From Myxococcales bacterium (lineage in GTDB: Bacteria; Myxococcota_A; Polyangia; Palsa-1104; JAEUJZ01), in assembly GCA_016794365.1 (NCBI GenBank), contig JAEUKB010000021.1:62001-126000 (forward strand): a stretch of 64,000 nucleotides of DNA. The letters are read 5' to 3'. A program made the position numbers and the translations under genes. The notes beneath the pieces are model-generated. The model ran no database searches. It saw nothing but the letters and a program-made list of their open reading frames with translations, and was not told the DNA's origin. This document shows positions 24,145-33,476 of the stretch, one piece after another (within the stretch, counting starts at the first letter, position 1; every line of letters begins with the position of its first letter).

Positions 24145-25518
24145 ATGGCGAGCAAGCACCCGCGCGGCCTTTACGTTCTTTTCTTCACAGAGATGTGGGA
24201 GCGCTTCGGCTTTTACTTAATGCTGGCGCTGTTCACCCTGTATCTGACCGAGCATTCCAAATTGTCCGAGGCTGAAGCCTCTTCGATTTACGGCTCGTAC
24301 ATGTTCTTTGTGTACCTGACTCCGTTTTTCGGCGGACTGCTCGCGGATCGCGTCTTTGGCTATACCCGCGCGATCTTGAGCGGAGCAGCGCTGCTCGGTG
24401 CAGGCTATCTGGTCTTTTCGATTCAGCATCCGATCGCGTTTTATGCCGCGCTGTGTCTGCTGGTGCTGGGCAACGGTCTGTTTAAGCCGAACATCTCGAC
24501 GCTGGTTGGCAACCTGTATCCGCAGGGCGATTCCCGGCGAGACTCCGCGTTTTCGATCTTTTACATGGGCATCAACCTGGGCGCGCTGTTTGGCGGTCCC
24601 GTCGGTGAGTTCATGCGCATGACGTTCGGCTGGCCGCTGGCGTTTGCGACGGCTGGCGTCTGCATGGCGTTTTCGCTGGTGACGTTTGCGCTGCTGCGAA
24701 AGCATGTGACGCTCGGAGACAATCGCTCGTCGGTGGCTGCCGTGTTCGACATGCCGCTTCCGGCTGAATACGAAGATCGTCCTGATCCTCCCGCCGTCGA
24801 GCGTCAGCGCATCATCGCGCTCGTGGTGATGTGTCTCATCGTGATGTTCTTCTGGATGGCGTTTCACCAAAACGGGACCTCGCTTACCTTCTGGGCGCGT
24901 GACAACACCGACCGCGTGCTGCGAGTGGGCTCGTGGTCATGGGAAATTCCGCCCGGAGTGTTTCAAGCGTTTAACTCGGTCTTCATCATCATCCTGACGC
25001 CGGTGCTGGTCCGTGTGATGTCGTGGCTGCGCGCGCGCAACTGGGAACCGAACACGCCCGCCAAGATTGGCATTGGCATGCTGCTCACCGGCTTGTCCTA
25101 CGCGATCTTGGTGGTCGCTTCGTGGTCCGGCGGAGATCACGGCAAAGTCGGCATGGGCTGGCTGATTGGCTGCTACTTCGTCATCACGATTGCAGAGCTT
25201 CTGCTGTCGCCGATGGGTCTATCGATGGTGACCAAGCTGGCTCCGCGACGGATGACCGCGATGCTGATGGGCGTGTGGTTTATCGCGACGGCGGTCGGCA
25301 ACTATCTATCGGGCTTCATCGGTCGCTTCTGGAAGCCGTGGAAGCACTCTGAGTTTTTTATGCTGCTGGTGGTGACATCGCTGCTCGCGGCCTGTCTGCT
25401 TTTGTGGCAGTACCGTCGGCTCAAGCTGGCGATGCCACCGCAAGATCCGCTCGAAGACGACAAGAAGCAGACTTCTTCTGAATCCGCCGTGCCAGAGCTT
25501 GCTGGCGCTGGCGCCTAA
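24145..25518 (+). CDS. POT-family proton-coupled oligopeptide transporter
   Basis: The 457-residue polytopic protein carries the POT signature at its start (PRGLYVLFFTEMWERFGFYLMLALFTLYL), including the ExxERFxxY motif that couples proton and peptide binding. The loop DRVFGYTRAI and the segment GNGLFKPNISTLVG are also typical. Fourteen hydrophobic segments are plausible. It should import di- and tripeptides. It stands alone, divergent from the sulfatase and 63 bp ahead of a kinase gene. Confidence 0.93.
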   Translation: MASKHPRGLYVLFFTEMWERFGFYLMLALFTLYLTEHSKLSEAEASSIYGSYMFFVYLTPFFGGLLADRVFGYTRAILSGAALLGAGYLVFSIQHPIAFYAALCLLVLGNGLFKPNISTLVGNLYPQGDSRRDSAFSIFYMGINLGALFGGPVGEFMRMTFGWPLAFATAGVCMAFSLVTFALLRKHVTLGDNRSSVAAVFDMPLPAEYEDRPDPPAVERQRIIALVVMCLIVMFFWMAFHQNGTSLTFWARDNTDRVLRVGSWSWEIPPGVFQAFNSVFIIILTPVLVRVMSWLRARNWEPNTPAKIGIGMLLTGLSYAILVVASWSGGDHGKVGMGWLIGCYFVITIAELLLSPMGLSMVTKLAPRRMTAMLMGVWFIATAVGNYLSGFIGRFWKPWKHSEFFMLLVVTSLLAACLLLWQYRRLKLAMPPQDPLEDDKKQTSSESAVPELAGAGA

Positions 25519-25581
25519 TCCCGCTCCGAGGTCGTTTGCGCGGAGATCCTGGACCACCTTTCGATCCGTAAGTGTGTCGCC

Positions 25582-26919
25582 GTGGCATCCGTCGAAACCA
25601 TTGCGCTAGGTGCTTCTTTTGGCACTGCGCCTGTAGCTGAACAGTTCGTCATCGGTCCGTACCTAAACCAAGGCGGAATGGCGACCGTATTTTTGGGCAA
25701 GCACATTGGACGCACCGGCATTTCTACGCCGATTGTGCTCAAGCGCTTGCGCTCCGAACTGACCCACGTTCCCGAGCTGCGCGCGCTCCTTCTGTCCGAA
25801 GCAGAGCTTCAGTCGCGACTGCTGCATCCGTGCATTGTACGGACCACCGATTTGGTGGTGCTCGATGGCGAGTACTACCTGGTGATGGAGTATGTGCGCG
25901 GTGGCGACTTGCAGCTTCTTTTGCGACGGGCGCGACGACGTGGCCAGCGCTTTTCGGCAGCAGCGGCGCTGTATATCGTGCGTGAGCTTCTGCAAGCGCT
26001 TGGTTATGCGCACGAGCTTCGGGATGCGCGCGGCGTGCCGCTCGGTGTGATTCATCGCGACATTTCTCCGGCCAACATCCTGATTTCCGGCGACGGAGAA
26101 GTGAAGCTGTCGGACTTCGGAATCGCGCAGACTGCGCAGGTGGAAGGACTCGGTCTGCGACTGCGTGGCAAGGTCGGCTACATGTCTCCCGAGCAAGCGC
26201 GTCAAGAAGAGCTGGATCCGCGCTCGGACTTGTTTTCGCTGGGCACCGTGCTCTACGAGCTACTGACGGCCAAGCGCCTGTTTGTCGGTCAGGAAGGAGA
26301 GAGCGCGAGCCGCGTCTATGCCGCACCGATGCTGCCTCCGTCCGCGCTCTGTCCCAGCCTTCCGCCCGAAGCGGATGCGGTGATTCTGCACGCGCTTCAG
26401 CTCGACAAAAACGATCGGCCCCGCTCTGCGCAGAAGTGGTACGAAGAGCTGCTACAGCTGTCGCAGCGTCACGGTCTGTGGATGGATCGCAGCGAGCTGG
26501 GAGCGCACCTTCGCACCATGCTCGGTGATGATCCAGAGTCCTGGCGACTGCTCGAGGAGCGCTCTGGAACCGCGCGCATTCCGTCGTTTCTCGAAGCCGA
26601 TGAGCTGTGGGAGGAACCCAGCGGCGCGCTCCACAGTGAGAGCATGATGGGAATGTCTGTGGTGAAGACGCTGGAGCAGGCTTCTCTCCGTGCGGGGGAA
26701 GTCTCTGCGCTGCACTTTGATGTGACCGCTCCTGTTCCCAGACAGAGCGACTCTGGACCTGCTTCTCTGTCCGCTGTACCGCTGGCACCCACGCAGATCA
26801 TCGTCGCTGCAATGCCTTCCGGTCTGCGCTTGTATCTGCATCGTCCGCTGCTTCCCATCTTGGTTTTTTCCGTGCTGTCTCTGCTGTCCGCTGCGCTCGT
26901 GTGGCTGCTGCTGCGCTGA
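25582..26919 (+). CDS. Ser/Thr protein kinase with C-terminal membrane anchor
   Basis: GTG start. The kinase domain covers residues 20-290: Gly-rich loop YLNQGGMATVFLGK, ATP-site Lys in PIVLKRL, catalytic loop HRDISPANIL, DFG motif in LSDFGIAQT, and GYMSPEQA. All catalytic residues are present. A linker of about 110 residues follows, then a single membrane segment at the very C-terminus (LPILVFSVLSLLSAALVWLLL), so only a few residues face the periplasm. It may oppose the PP2C phosphatase at 15353, but no direct link is visible. Confidence 0.93.
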   Translation: MASVETIALGASFGTAPVAEQFVIGPYLNQGGMATVFLGKHIGRTGISTPIVLKRLRSELTHVPELRALLLSEAELQSRLLHPCIVRTTDLVVLDGEYYLVMEYVRGGDLQLLLRRARRRGQRFSAAAALYIVRELLQALGYAHELRDARGVPLGVIHRDISPANILISGDGEVKLSDFGIAQTAQVEGLGLRLRGKVGYMSPEQARQEELDPRSDLFSLGTVLYELLTAKRLFVGQEGESASRVYAAPMLPPSALCPSLPPEADAVILHALQLDKNDRPRSAQKWYEELLQLSQRHGLWMDRSELGAHLRTMLGDDPESWRLLEERSGTARIPSFLEADELWEEPSGALHSESMMGMSVVKTLEQASLRAGEVSALHFDVTAPVPRQSDSGPASLSAVPLAPTQIIVAAMPSGLRLYLHRPLLPILVFSVLSLLSAALVWLLLR

Positions 26920-27058
26920 CATTTTGCGCAGAGACTGGGAATCCGCGTCCGCGCTGGGAATACAGGTAGGTTCGCTGGCTCCTTCCTGGAATCTGGTGAC
27001 AGCCAGGCCGCCGCCATGTCACGCTTTCTTCAGTAGGTCGTTGTCGCGACGGTCAGTG

Positions 27059-27679
27059 ATGAGCAGCGTGCTTCTTTCAGCGCATCGTCAGCGCTTTCCT
27101 TCGATGGCGCACTATCTGGATCTGCTTCCGCAGGGACTCGATTCCTATCCACAGTGCCAAGTCAAAGCGAGCCTGCTGCATTCGCTCAAGAGCGACCTTC
27201 CGATTGACTCGCTCATTCCGTTTCTGCCGTCGGTGCTACAAGAGATCGTGACGCAGCCTCCTCCGGTGAGTAGCTGGATCTACGAGGTTCACTTTCGTGC
27301 GCTACTTCGTGCAGGCTTCGACAGTTTTTTCCAAGATCGTCGCAAGTATGTAGCGTGGGGATACGAAGCCCAGCGACGGGTATTAAGCAGTCCGCTCTGT
27401 CGTCCCCTGTTCATGATGATGTCTCCTTCGCGCGGATTCCGGCTCGCTTCTTCGCGCTGGGAAAACTTCCACAAAGGTGTCTCCCTACAGGTTCAAGCGG
27501 ACACCCACAGCGGACGGATGCTGTTCGAGTTTCCGACGCACCTTCTGACCTTGTTTGATCTGGAAGTCACGATGTGTGGAATCCGCGTGGCGCTGGAGCT
27601 GATTGGTGCGCGCGATGTTCATGTGTCCGAGCTGGCAGAGAGTCCAGCCTCTCTCTCTGCACTGGTAAGCTGGCGCTAA
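27059..27679 (+). CDS. DUF2378-like myxobacterial protein
   Basis: About 206 residues, cytoplasmic, no signal. It resembles the DUF2378 family (a Myxococcus paralogous family): opening FPSMAHYLDLLPQGLDSYP, a helical middle, then a heme-NO-binding-like half with MMMSPSRGFRLASSRWENFHKG and FEFPTHLLTLFDLEVTMCGIRVALELIGARDVHV. The family is often next to Ser/Thr kinases, as here (139 bp downstream of one). The start is uncertain between 27056 (GTG) and 27059. Immediately after its stop an 11-bp minisatellite begins. Confidence 0.75.
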   Translation: MSSVLLSAHRQRFPSMAHYLDLLPQGLDSYPQCQVKASLLHSLKSDLPIDSLIPFLPSVLQEIVTQPPPVSSWIYEVHFRALLRAGFDSFFQDRRKYVAWGYEAQRRVLSSPLCRPLFMMMSPSRGFRLASSRWENFHKGVSLQVQADTHSGRMLFEFPTHLLTLFDLEVTMCGIRVALELIGARDVHVSELAESPASLSALVSWR

Positions 27680-27811
27680 GCAATTCCTAAGCGATTCCTA
27701 AGCGATTCCTAAGCGATTCCTAAACGATTCCTAAGCGATTCCTAAGCGATTCCTAAGCGATTCCTAAGCGATTCCCAAACGATTCCTAAGCGATTCCCAA
27801 ACGATTCCCAT
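27680..27811 (+). repeat. 11-bp tandem repeat, twelve units
   Basis: Twelve head-to-tail copies of gcgattcctaa with a few substitutions (caattcc, aacgattccc) begin one base after the DUF2378-like stop codon. Because 11 is not a multiple of three and the unit carries TAA, the array places stop codons in all three forward frames. There are no spacers, so it is not a CRISPR. Confidence 0.95.
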
Positions 27812-27929
27812 TCGCTTACGTACAGAGAGTCCGTCGCGCAGCCTCTGGTCTGCGTTCTGTCGTTGCATTTGTTTTTGGATTCTGATATTCATTTTCAAAA
27901 ATAGCAACATCTCGTCTGTAACGTGCTGG

Positions 27930-28057
27930 TTAAGAACGCCTACCAAAACCGTCATGAGGAACCCCGACTGCAAAGAGGAGGACCGGAGCGTACGCAAGTA
28001 CGTGAGGACCGACGATGCAGCAAGCTGGGTCCGCAGTAGGTTTCGGTAGGCGTTCTA
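27930..28057 (+). repeat. 130-bp palindromic-ended interspersed repeat, copy 1
   Basis: About 128 bp with terminal inverted repeats (AGAACGCCTACCAAAACC at the left, complementary to GGTTTCGGTAGGCGTTCT at the right). The core holds a short hairpin CGTAC-GCAA-GTACG with a GNRA-type loop. A second copy is at 31187-31316, and about 50 bp of the core is identical. It lies just upstream of the lipoprotein gene at 28102. It encodes no transposase and is MITE- or REP-like. Confidence 0.85.
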
Positions 28058-28101
28058 AGACGGTCTGTTCACATCCACTGATGGTCCCAAAGGAATTCCT
28101 C

Positions 28102-28983
28102 ATGCGAACGCTGACACTGTCACACTTCTTCGCTCTGTGTGCGCTGGGTCTGTCTGCTTGTCATGATGCCACTGCTGATTCAATGCCTGTGGTGCTGGAT
28201 GACTTCGCTGCGGCTGCGGTCGAAGATCTGGCACCACCGCAGATCGATGCCGCGCAGCCTCCGCCACCGTCGGTGGTCTGTGGTGCGATGTTCCCTGGTC
28301 CGCCGCTCAAGTCCGATGTAACGGAAGCGCTTCCTGACTACGTCGCGCAGCTCGACGCGCTCGATCTGAAGACCATTCCAGATCCGTTCGACTACAGTGC
28401 AGAGAGCAAGCTCTCTATCGCGGTCATCAACTACATGCTCGGACGCAGCCAAGGAACGACTGTGACGCATGAAGATGCGCGCAAGACCGGGCTGGGTCGC
28501 GCAGTGCTGGGTGCCGCAGCCAAGGGAACCGGAGGCAAGCTGGATTTTTCATTTCTCCGACGAGGACTTTATCACTTTTATCCATGTTCCAGGCCGTTTC
28601 CTGCGGATCTGACCGCATTCCGAGCGCGCTACGGAGACTATCAAAAGTGGCCCGTTCAGCAGCTCGACTGCGCGCGACCGAAGAACGGACCGCGACGCTT
28701 GTACGAAGATCTGGACCAAGGAATCTACGTTGCAGAGACGATCGTTGCAGGGGTTGTGCGCGAAACAGAGGTCCTGTTTACTTCACTGCGCAGCGACGGT
28801 CAGCTTGACTTTGCAGCGTATACCGAAGAGGGCAAATTAAGCGATCGCAGCACGTTTGCGACCGCTTCTGGATCCTCGGTGGTGCTCGCGGCTCCCTACA
28901 CTTGCATCAGCTGTCACATCGACACCATGACGTGGAACATCACCCGCAAGATGCCAACCGGAACCGGCGCAGGATGTCGCTGA
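28102..28983 (+). CDS. Lipoprotein with one CxxCH haem motif
   Basis: The 293-residue product starts MRTLTLSHFF after an aaaggaa ribosome site and has a lipobox (ALGLSAC, Cys near 17), an acidic Ala/Pro linker, and an unclassified central domain with GLYHFYPCSRPFPADLTAFRARYGDY. A c-type haem motif, CISCH, lies about 20 residues from the C-terminus (PYTCISCHIDTMTWN). I do not recognise the family. With its neighbours it suggests an envelope protein carrying one covalent haem, or a degenerate version. The promoter region contains copy 1 of the 130-bp repeat. Confidence 0.75.
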   Translation: MRTLTLSHFFALCALGLSACHDATADSMPVVLDDFAAAAVEDLAPPQIDAAQPPPPSVVCGAMFPGPPLKSDVTEALPDYVAQLDALDLKTIPDPFDYSAESKLSIAVINYMLGRSQGTTVTHEDARKTGLGRAVLGAAAKGTGGKLDFSFLRRGLYHFYPCSRPFPADLTAFRARYGDYQKWPVQQLDCARPKNGPRRLYEDLDQGIYVAETIVAGVVRETEVLFTSLRSDGQLDFAAYTEEGKLSDRSTFATASGSSVVLAAPYTCISCHIDTMTWNITRKMPTGTGAGCR

Positions 28984-29088
28984 GCACAATCCCAGCATGC
29001 GGAAAAAAGTCGTATCCATCGTGCGGTTTTCTTCATCCAACTATTAGCGCTTGTTGATCAAAATAATCGCTGGATCGACATAAAAAAG

Positions 29089-29118
29089 TTGAATCAAGTT
29101 CCTAACGATCGCTAGTAT
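29089..29118 (+). promoter_or_regulatory. Promoter-like boxes for the gene at 29125
   Basis: TTGAAT and TAGTAT are separated by 18 bp. The second box ends 6 nt before ATG 29125, so transcription would begin at or next to the start codon (leaderless), unless ATG 29152 is used. Confidence 0.4.
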
Positions 29119-29124
29119 CTTGAC

Positions 29125-29919
<795 letters not shown>

Positions 29920-29930
29920 TATCGTCACAG

Positions 29931-29953
29931 GCTGACGACTTCTGGTTCGTCAG
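29931..29953. terminator. Hairpin between converging genes
   Basis: GCTGACGA and TCGTCAGC form a perfect 8-bp stem around an 8-base loop, between the poly-Asp lipoprotein (+) and the DUF3570-like gene (-). There is no clear U-run, so termination is only inferred from position. Confidence 0.45.
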
Positions 29954-29957
29954 CTGG

Positions 29958-31211
29958 TCAGTTCCACTGCGCAGTGATGCCTAACACTGAAAGAACCGAC
30001 CACCGTGATTTGATATATAGCGCATCGAAGAACTGAGTATATCCAGCTTCAAGTTGATACGTAATGTGCCAAGCGGAATCCGCTTGATCGGTCAGTCTGA
30101 ACTTTCCGCCCAGTCCACCTGTGTAGGTACTTAGCTTGGATAGCTCACGATCACCTGTGCGATAGCGGGGAATCGTCCATTCACCCGTTTCCGTTTGCAA
30201 CAGCTCGTAGGCTCGCTGCCAGAAGCTGGCCCCGGACTGCACATGAAGACGAAGGTGCGGCCAGATCATCACCCGCGATCCCAGATCGATCATTACGCGC
30301 GCATCCGTGGTTGTTGCCGACACTCCCCAGCTGTCTGTGTACAGTCGCTCATCGATTCGTATCGTCACAGGACCACGTCGCGCTGCGATCCTGCCGGTGA
30401 CTGCGTAGCGATTCCGTTCCGAAGGGAGTCTCTCTATCGGTCGCTCTGGGAGTCGCTTGGCATGCACTTCACTTGGTTCTGCACCGACGGAAACATCGAC
30501 TCCGGTTCCGGGCGCAAACAGCGGAATGTAACGGTACGGCTTGGCCAGATAGCCGCGCTCAAAGTCCGCATCCAGCTGCACGCTGGCGATCATGAAGTGA
30601 TTCACAACGAAGGTCGCACCCAGCTGTAGACCACCTTTTTGAAGCAGCTCCCAGTCGGCACGCGGTCGTCCTTTGACCCCGACATCATCGTGTCCATAGC
30701 GAAATCCAACAAACGGAGTCAGGTTCTTTTCCAGCAGATCGAGCGATGCAGCTGCACCTGCGCTCAGCGACAGATAATCGGGCTCGCGTGAGACTCCGGC
30801 AGAGCCGCTGACAGAAAGGGGGCCGCGCTGATACGACGCTTCCAGTGAGCCAACATGACGAACTTCATCCCAGCGGGGAGAGGCTGTAGAAACGATGTCA
30901 ACGGATGCAGCAGACACCACATCGACCAGATATCTACCGCTGATACTCACGCCAGACTCTGCATCCGTGACAGATGCTGCGACCGTCGGTGATGCTACAT
31001 GAACCTGCGTCGAATCGGTGTATCCCGCCAGCTCTGTGGATGCGCTTGTGGTCAGCTTGCGTGCGCAGACAGTGTCCACTTCGATTCGTGATCCACACAG
31101 AAGAAAAGCCAGCAGACAGACAAGCTGAGAGACTACGATCAGGAATCTGTCCGAAGGCGTGTGCGCAGCGCGATCCTGTGATGCTGTTAGAACGCCTAAC
31201 GAAACCGTCAT
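29958..31211 (-). CDS. DUF3570-family outer-membrane beta-barrel-like protein
   Basis: About 417 residues. A hydrophobic export segment (FLIVVSQLVCLLAFLLC) is followed by alternating beta-strands typical of a barrel. Family hallmarks are YLVDVVSAASVDIVSTASPRWDEVRH, REPDYLSLS, KPYRYIPLFAPGTG and GVSATTTDARVMIDLG. DUF3570 genes usually travel with DUF4266 and DUF2271 genes, as here. The first ATG that gives a sensible product (31211) lies inside the 130-bp repeat, 20 residues or so before the signal segment. A start inside the repeat may be new, or translation may begin at a downstream codon. Function is unknown; an envelope redox role is often suspected. Confidence 0.82.
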   Translation of the reverse strand: MTVSLGVLTASQDRAAHTPSDRFLIVVSQLVCLLAFLLCGSRIEVDTVCARKLTTSASTELAGYTDSTQVHVASPTVAASVTDAESGVSISGRYLVDVVSAASVDIVSTASPRWDEVRHVGSLEASYQRGPLSVSGSAGVSREPDYLSLSAGAAASLDLLEKNLTPFVGFRYGHDDVGVKGRPRADWELLQKGGLQLGATFVVNHFMIASVQLDADFERGYLAKPYRYIPLFAPGTGVDVSVGAEPSEVHAKRLPERPIERLPSERNRYAVTGRIAARRGPVTIRIDERLYTDSWGVSATTTDARVMIDLGSRVMIWPHLRLHVQSGASFWQRAYELLQTETGEWTIPRYRTGDRELSKLSTYTGGLGGKFRLTDQADSAWHITYQLEAGYTQFFDALYIKSRWSVLSVLGITAQWN

Positions 31212-31316
31212 GAGGAACCCTGATGGCAAAGAGGAGGACCGGAGCGTACGCAAGTACGTGAGGACCGACGATGCAGCAAACGGGGTCCGCAATAGATTTC
31301 GTTAGGTGTTCTTAGT
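31187..31316 (+). repeat. 130-bp palindromic-ended interspersed repeat, copy 2
   Basis: Second copy of the element at 27930. The left and right ends pair as AACGCCTAACGAAA/TTTCGTTAGGTG. Compared with copy 1 both ends have changed together, keeping the complementarity. It sits between the DUF4266 and DUF3570 genes: its right end overlaps the DUF4266 stop codon (TAA at 31312-31314) and it contains the likely DUF3570 start codon (31211). Confidence 0.85.
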
Positions 31317-31518
31317 TGCAGCCGCATCCGCCTTCCGCTCCTTGACCGCCGCCGCTGGCTCCTTCCTGAATCGCGTAGACGTGAGACTCTGCTGGACCGC
31401 TCGGACTGGTCAGCAGCATGGTCGGATGTGCCAGCAGCTCTCGCCGATACGGAGGCACCCGGACACAGCCTGCTGCGCAGAGCATTCCGAGCACGAGCAG
31501 AACAGAGATCGTCTTCAT
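31312..31518 (-). CDS. DUF4266-family small lipoprotein
   Basis: The 68-residue product has a lipobox (LGMLCAAGC) followed at once by the family signature VRVPPYRRELLAHPTM. It ends in a Gly-rich tail GASGGGQGAEGGCGCN. Length and ends match the DUF4266 family, whose members occur beside DUF3570 barrels; a role as barrel partner is plausible but unproven. The start overlaps the DUF2271 stop by 4 bp (ATGA), so translation is coupled. Confidence 0.88.
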   Translation of the reverse strand: MKTISVLLVLGMLCAAGCVRVPPYRRELLAHPTMLLTSPSGPAESHVYAIQEGASGGGQGAEGGCGCN

Positions 31519-32198
31519 GGCGTAAAGTCCAGGCGTCGCTTGGTGAAGCTGGCCGCGTCCATCGGTGTGACAGAAAACGGAGTGCTGCTTTTCTGAAAGG
31601 CAACACAGTCGGATGGTCCTTGTCCGTCGAAGTCTGTTAGCTCAAAACAGACTTGATAGGATCCATCTGCGACGCGCATTCCCATCGTGTCCGTACACTT
31701 CCACATCGCGCTGCGCGTTCCGTGAGAGCCAAGGGTTGCGCTGCTGATGGCATCTACTCGATTGGCAGGAAGACCCGCGCTGCTTGTGACTTCGTTCCAC
31801 TTCCGAAGATACTTGGCGCGCTGTCCAGCCCAGACATACAGAGACTTTACAAAGCGACCCGTTCCGTCGGAAATCCAGATCGATCCGATGTTGCGTGGCG
31901 CGTACTTTCCACCCGTGCTGGTGGTGGTGACAGACACAGTGAGCGTACAACCTTGTGGCGCCGCTAGATCCGCTGCCAAGCCATCTTTGACACTTGCGAG
32001 ATCGCGGGCTCCCAAGTCTTGAACAGGCTCTTCGATCAGCAGTGCATCAGGAAGCTCGTACCATGGTCGCCAGAACTCACGCGGACCGTCGCTGTCCACA
32101 CCACATCCCGGTGTCATCAGCAAGAGTGCAAACAGCGCAAGCAGCGTGCTTTGTAGAACACTGACTCTGCGCACTGTGATCATCCACTTCATCACCAT
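31515..32198 (-). CDS. DUF2271-family lipoprotein
   Basis: The 227-residue product has a lipoprotein signal (LLALFALLLMTPGC), an acidic tether of about 55 residues and a C-terminal DUF2271 domain: KYAPRNIGSIWISDGTGRFVKSLYVWAG, then KWNEVTSS, DAISSATLGSHGT and VADGSYQVCFELTDFDGQG. DUF2271 genes are commonly linked to FMN-binding and ApbE-type flavin transferase genes; no such gene is present in this window. Both ends overlap neighbours (32192-32198 and 31515-31518), indicating one operon. Confidence 0.87.
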   Translation of the reverse strand: MVMKWMITVRRVSVLQSTLLALFALLLMTPGCGVDSDGPREFWRPWYELPDALLIEEPVQDLGARDLASVKDGLAADLAAPQGCTLTVSVTTTSTGGKYAPRNIGSIWISDGTGRFVKSLYVWAGQRAKYLRKWNEVTSSAGLPANRVDAISSATLGSHGTRSAMWKCTDTMGMRVADGSYQVCFELTDFDGQGPSDCVAFQKSSTPFSVTPMDAASFTKRRLDFTP

Positions 32199-32722
32199 GT
32201 CACCGCATCCGAAGGGCGAACAGACTGTGGTCTTTGCATGCCAGATACCCGCAGACAGGACTCTTTGTGAACGCTTCCTGACAGCCAGCTCATCATGCAG
32301 CGATCGAGCGGATCTCCGACGAGCATCTGCACTCCGCCTTTGTGGGATTCCTTGCCTCGGGCTTTGCGCACCAAGATGAGCGCTGCGGGATCTTGTCCGT
32401 ACAAAAGCACATCGGTCAGTCGCTCTGGCTCCAGTCCGACCAGCGATCGAAAGCTTGCGTCATACTCCTGCTGGGTGGTGGTTCCGTCCGAAGGATTGTC
32501 ACCTGGCGCAAGCCGCAGACCGCGTCCCCCAAACAGGCGCAGGTTCCGTCCCCACTGGCCGTGACAGTCCAGGGTTCCGCAGCTTGGCGTGAGCGCGTCG
32601 GCAACCAGCGGAAAGCTGCGGCGATCTGGCGTGTACAGCTCCTCTACTGCTTGGTTCTGTGGAGCACACGAACAGACAAGACCAAGCAGCACCGCAGACA
32701 GCGCGCAGCGTACATCCATCAT
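32192..32722 (-). CDS. Lipoprotein with CxxxxCH motif
   Basis: The product is about 176 residues from MMDVRCALSA, with a lipobox-like LLGLVCSC. Near residue 48 it has CGTLDCHGQWGRNLRLFGGRGLRL, a Cys-x4-Cys-His motif followed by a conserved-looking RNLRLFG block. A second Cys pair is CMMSWLSG and CLRVSG. CX4CH is a rare haem-attachment variant, but haem binding is not certain. The ATG overlaps the stop of the upstream lipoprotein gene (ATGA), so the two are coupled. Confidence 0.75.
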   Translation of the reverse strand: MMDVRCALSAVLLGLVCSCAPQNQAVEELYTPDRRSFPLVADALTPSCGTLDCHGQWGRNLRLFGGRGLRLAPGDNPSDGTTTQQEYDASFRSLVGLEPERLTDVLLYGQDPAALILVRKARGKESHKGGVQMLVGDPLDRCMMSWLSGSVHKESCLRVSGMQRPQSVRPSDAVTW

Positions 32723-33291
32723 GGCTGCGTTCCTTTGCACGAAGCCGGATTCACTGGGTCTGCGGAGTCCGCGATGGCGGACAAAAACACCGGACCGGCC
32801 GACTGACTGCTGACGCTGCGCGCGTGACAGGTCGCACAGTCTCCGTCTTTGTTCATCGGGGATTCCATCACAACCTGAAGCTCTGCCGCGCGAATCGTCA
32901 CCCACAACGGCATCACCGGCTGAAACTCTGCGGGAGAGACATAGAAGTTTCCCGCGCAGTTGCTGTACGTAACGTAGCTGCGCCGAGCGGAATCACGAAG
33001 CGCAACCGCGACTCCAGCGGCTGGACTGCGCGCGCTCGGAGTTTGGTAGATCGTTCCTGCCACCGTCAACGGAGTGCTTCCTCCTTCTTCGGAATGACAG
33101 AGCAGACAGGGCTGACCTGTGCGATGAAGGGGGCCGATGGGAATGCTCGCTTCCTCAGGGCCCAGCGCAGCAATCTGTTCGCTCCGCAGCGGATCTTGGC
33201 AGCCCGCAGCAAGCGCCAGCACAAGCACAAATCGCGACGAGCTTCGTCGAGGAATCACGCTGGATGGCTTGAGCTTGGCAAGAACAGACAT
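32719..33291 (-). CDS. Two-CxxCH lipoprotein, paralogue of the gene at 29125
   Basis: First gene of the minus-strand operon. From MSVLAKLKPS the 190-residue product has a lipobox (LVLALAAGC). The mature part begins with a haem motif CLLCH, then VAGTIYQTP, a beta-sandwich with VALRDSARRSYVTYSNCAGNFYV, and a second motif CATCH near the end. The order CxxCH, GT(I/V)Y, (S)N.AGNF, CxxCH is the same as in the poly-Asp lipoprotein at 29125. I infer two covalent haems on a carboxypeptidase-regulatory-like scaffold in the envelope. Confidence 0.8.
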   Translation of the reverse strand: MSVLAKLKPSSVIPRRSSSRFVLVLALAAGCQDPLRSEQIAALGPEEASIPIGPLHRTGQPCLLCHSEEGGSTPLTVAGTIYQTPSARSPAAGVAVALRDSARRSYVTYSNCAGNFYVSPAEFQPVMPLWVTIRAAELQVVMESPMNKDGDCATCHARSVSSQSAGPVFLSAIADSADPVNPASCKGTQP

Positions 33292-33440
33292 GGCTTTGTG
33301 CAATTGAAAATCGTTTTCAGAAACGCCTAGGTACTTGGTTCTCCGTAGGTTTGTCAAACACATTTCGTGAGCAGTCGCGAAGTGCCGACGCGCGAAGTCA
33401 GCTGCCAAGCGGCGCTCTTCGCGGTAGCTATCGTCGGCAA

Positions 33441-33470
33441 TTGACAGCGCTTTTCGTCGCGTGGTCTAAT
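33441..33470 (+). promoter_or_regulatory. Near-consensus promoter of the four-gene operon
   Basis: TTGACA (perfect) and TCTAAT (five of six) are separated by 18 bp. The second box ends 6 nt before the GTG at 33477, so the transcript would start at or within a base or two of the start codon, leaving no room for a ribosome site. Confidence 0.65.
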
Positions 33471-33476
33471 ACTTCG

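Noticed and set aside
27680-27811. Possible CRISPR array
   Set aside because: Units are 11 bp, head to tail and without spacers; no cas genes are nearby. It is a simple minisatellite.
27764-27997. Small minus-strand reading frame (MRTLRSSSLQSGF...)
   Set aside because: It lies over the minisatellite and the 130-bp repeat, and the same residues appear in the other repeat copy; this is translated repeat DNA, not a gene.
31240-31275. GNRA-looped hairpin as a group II intron domain V remnant
   Set aside because: The stem is short and lacks the conserved catalytic triad and bulge; no reverse transcriptase or intron ends are present.
33320-33358. Third, degenerate copy of the 130-bp repeat
   Set aside because: Only short end-like pieces (aacgccta, ccgtaggttt) are present and the conserved core is missing; chance similarity cannot be excluded.
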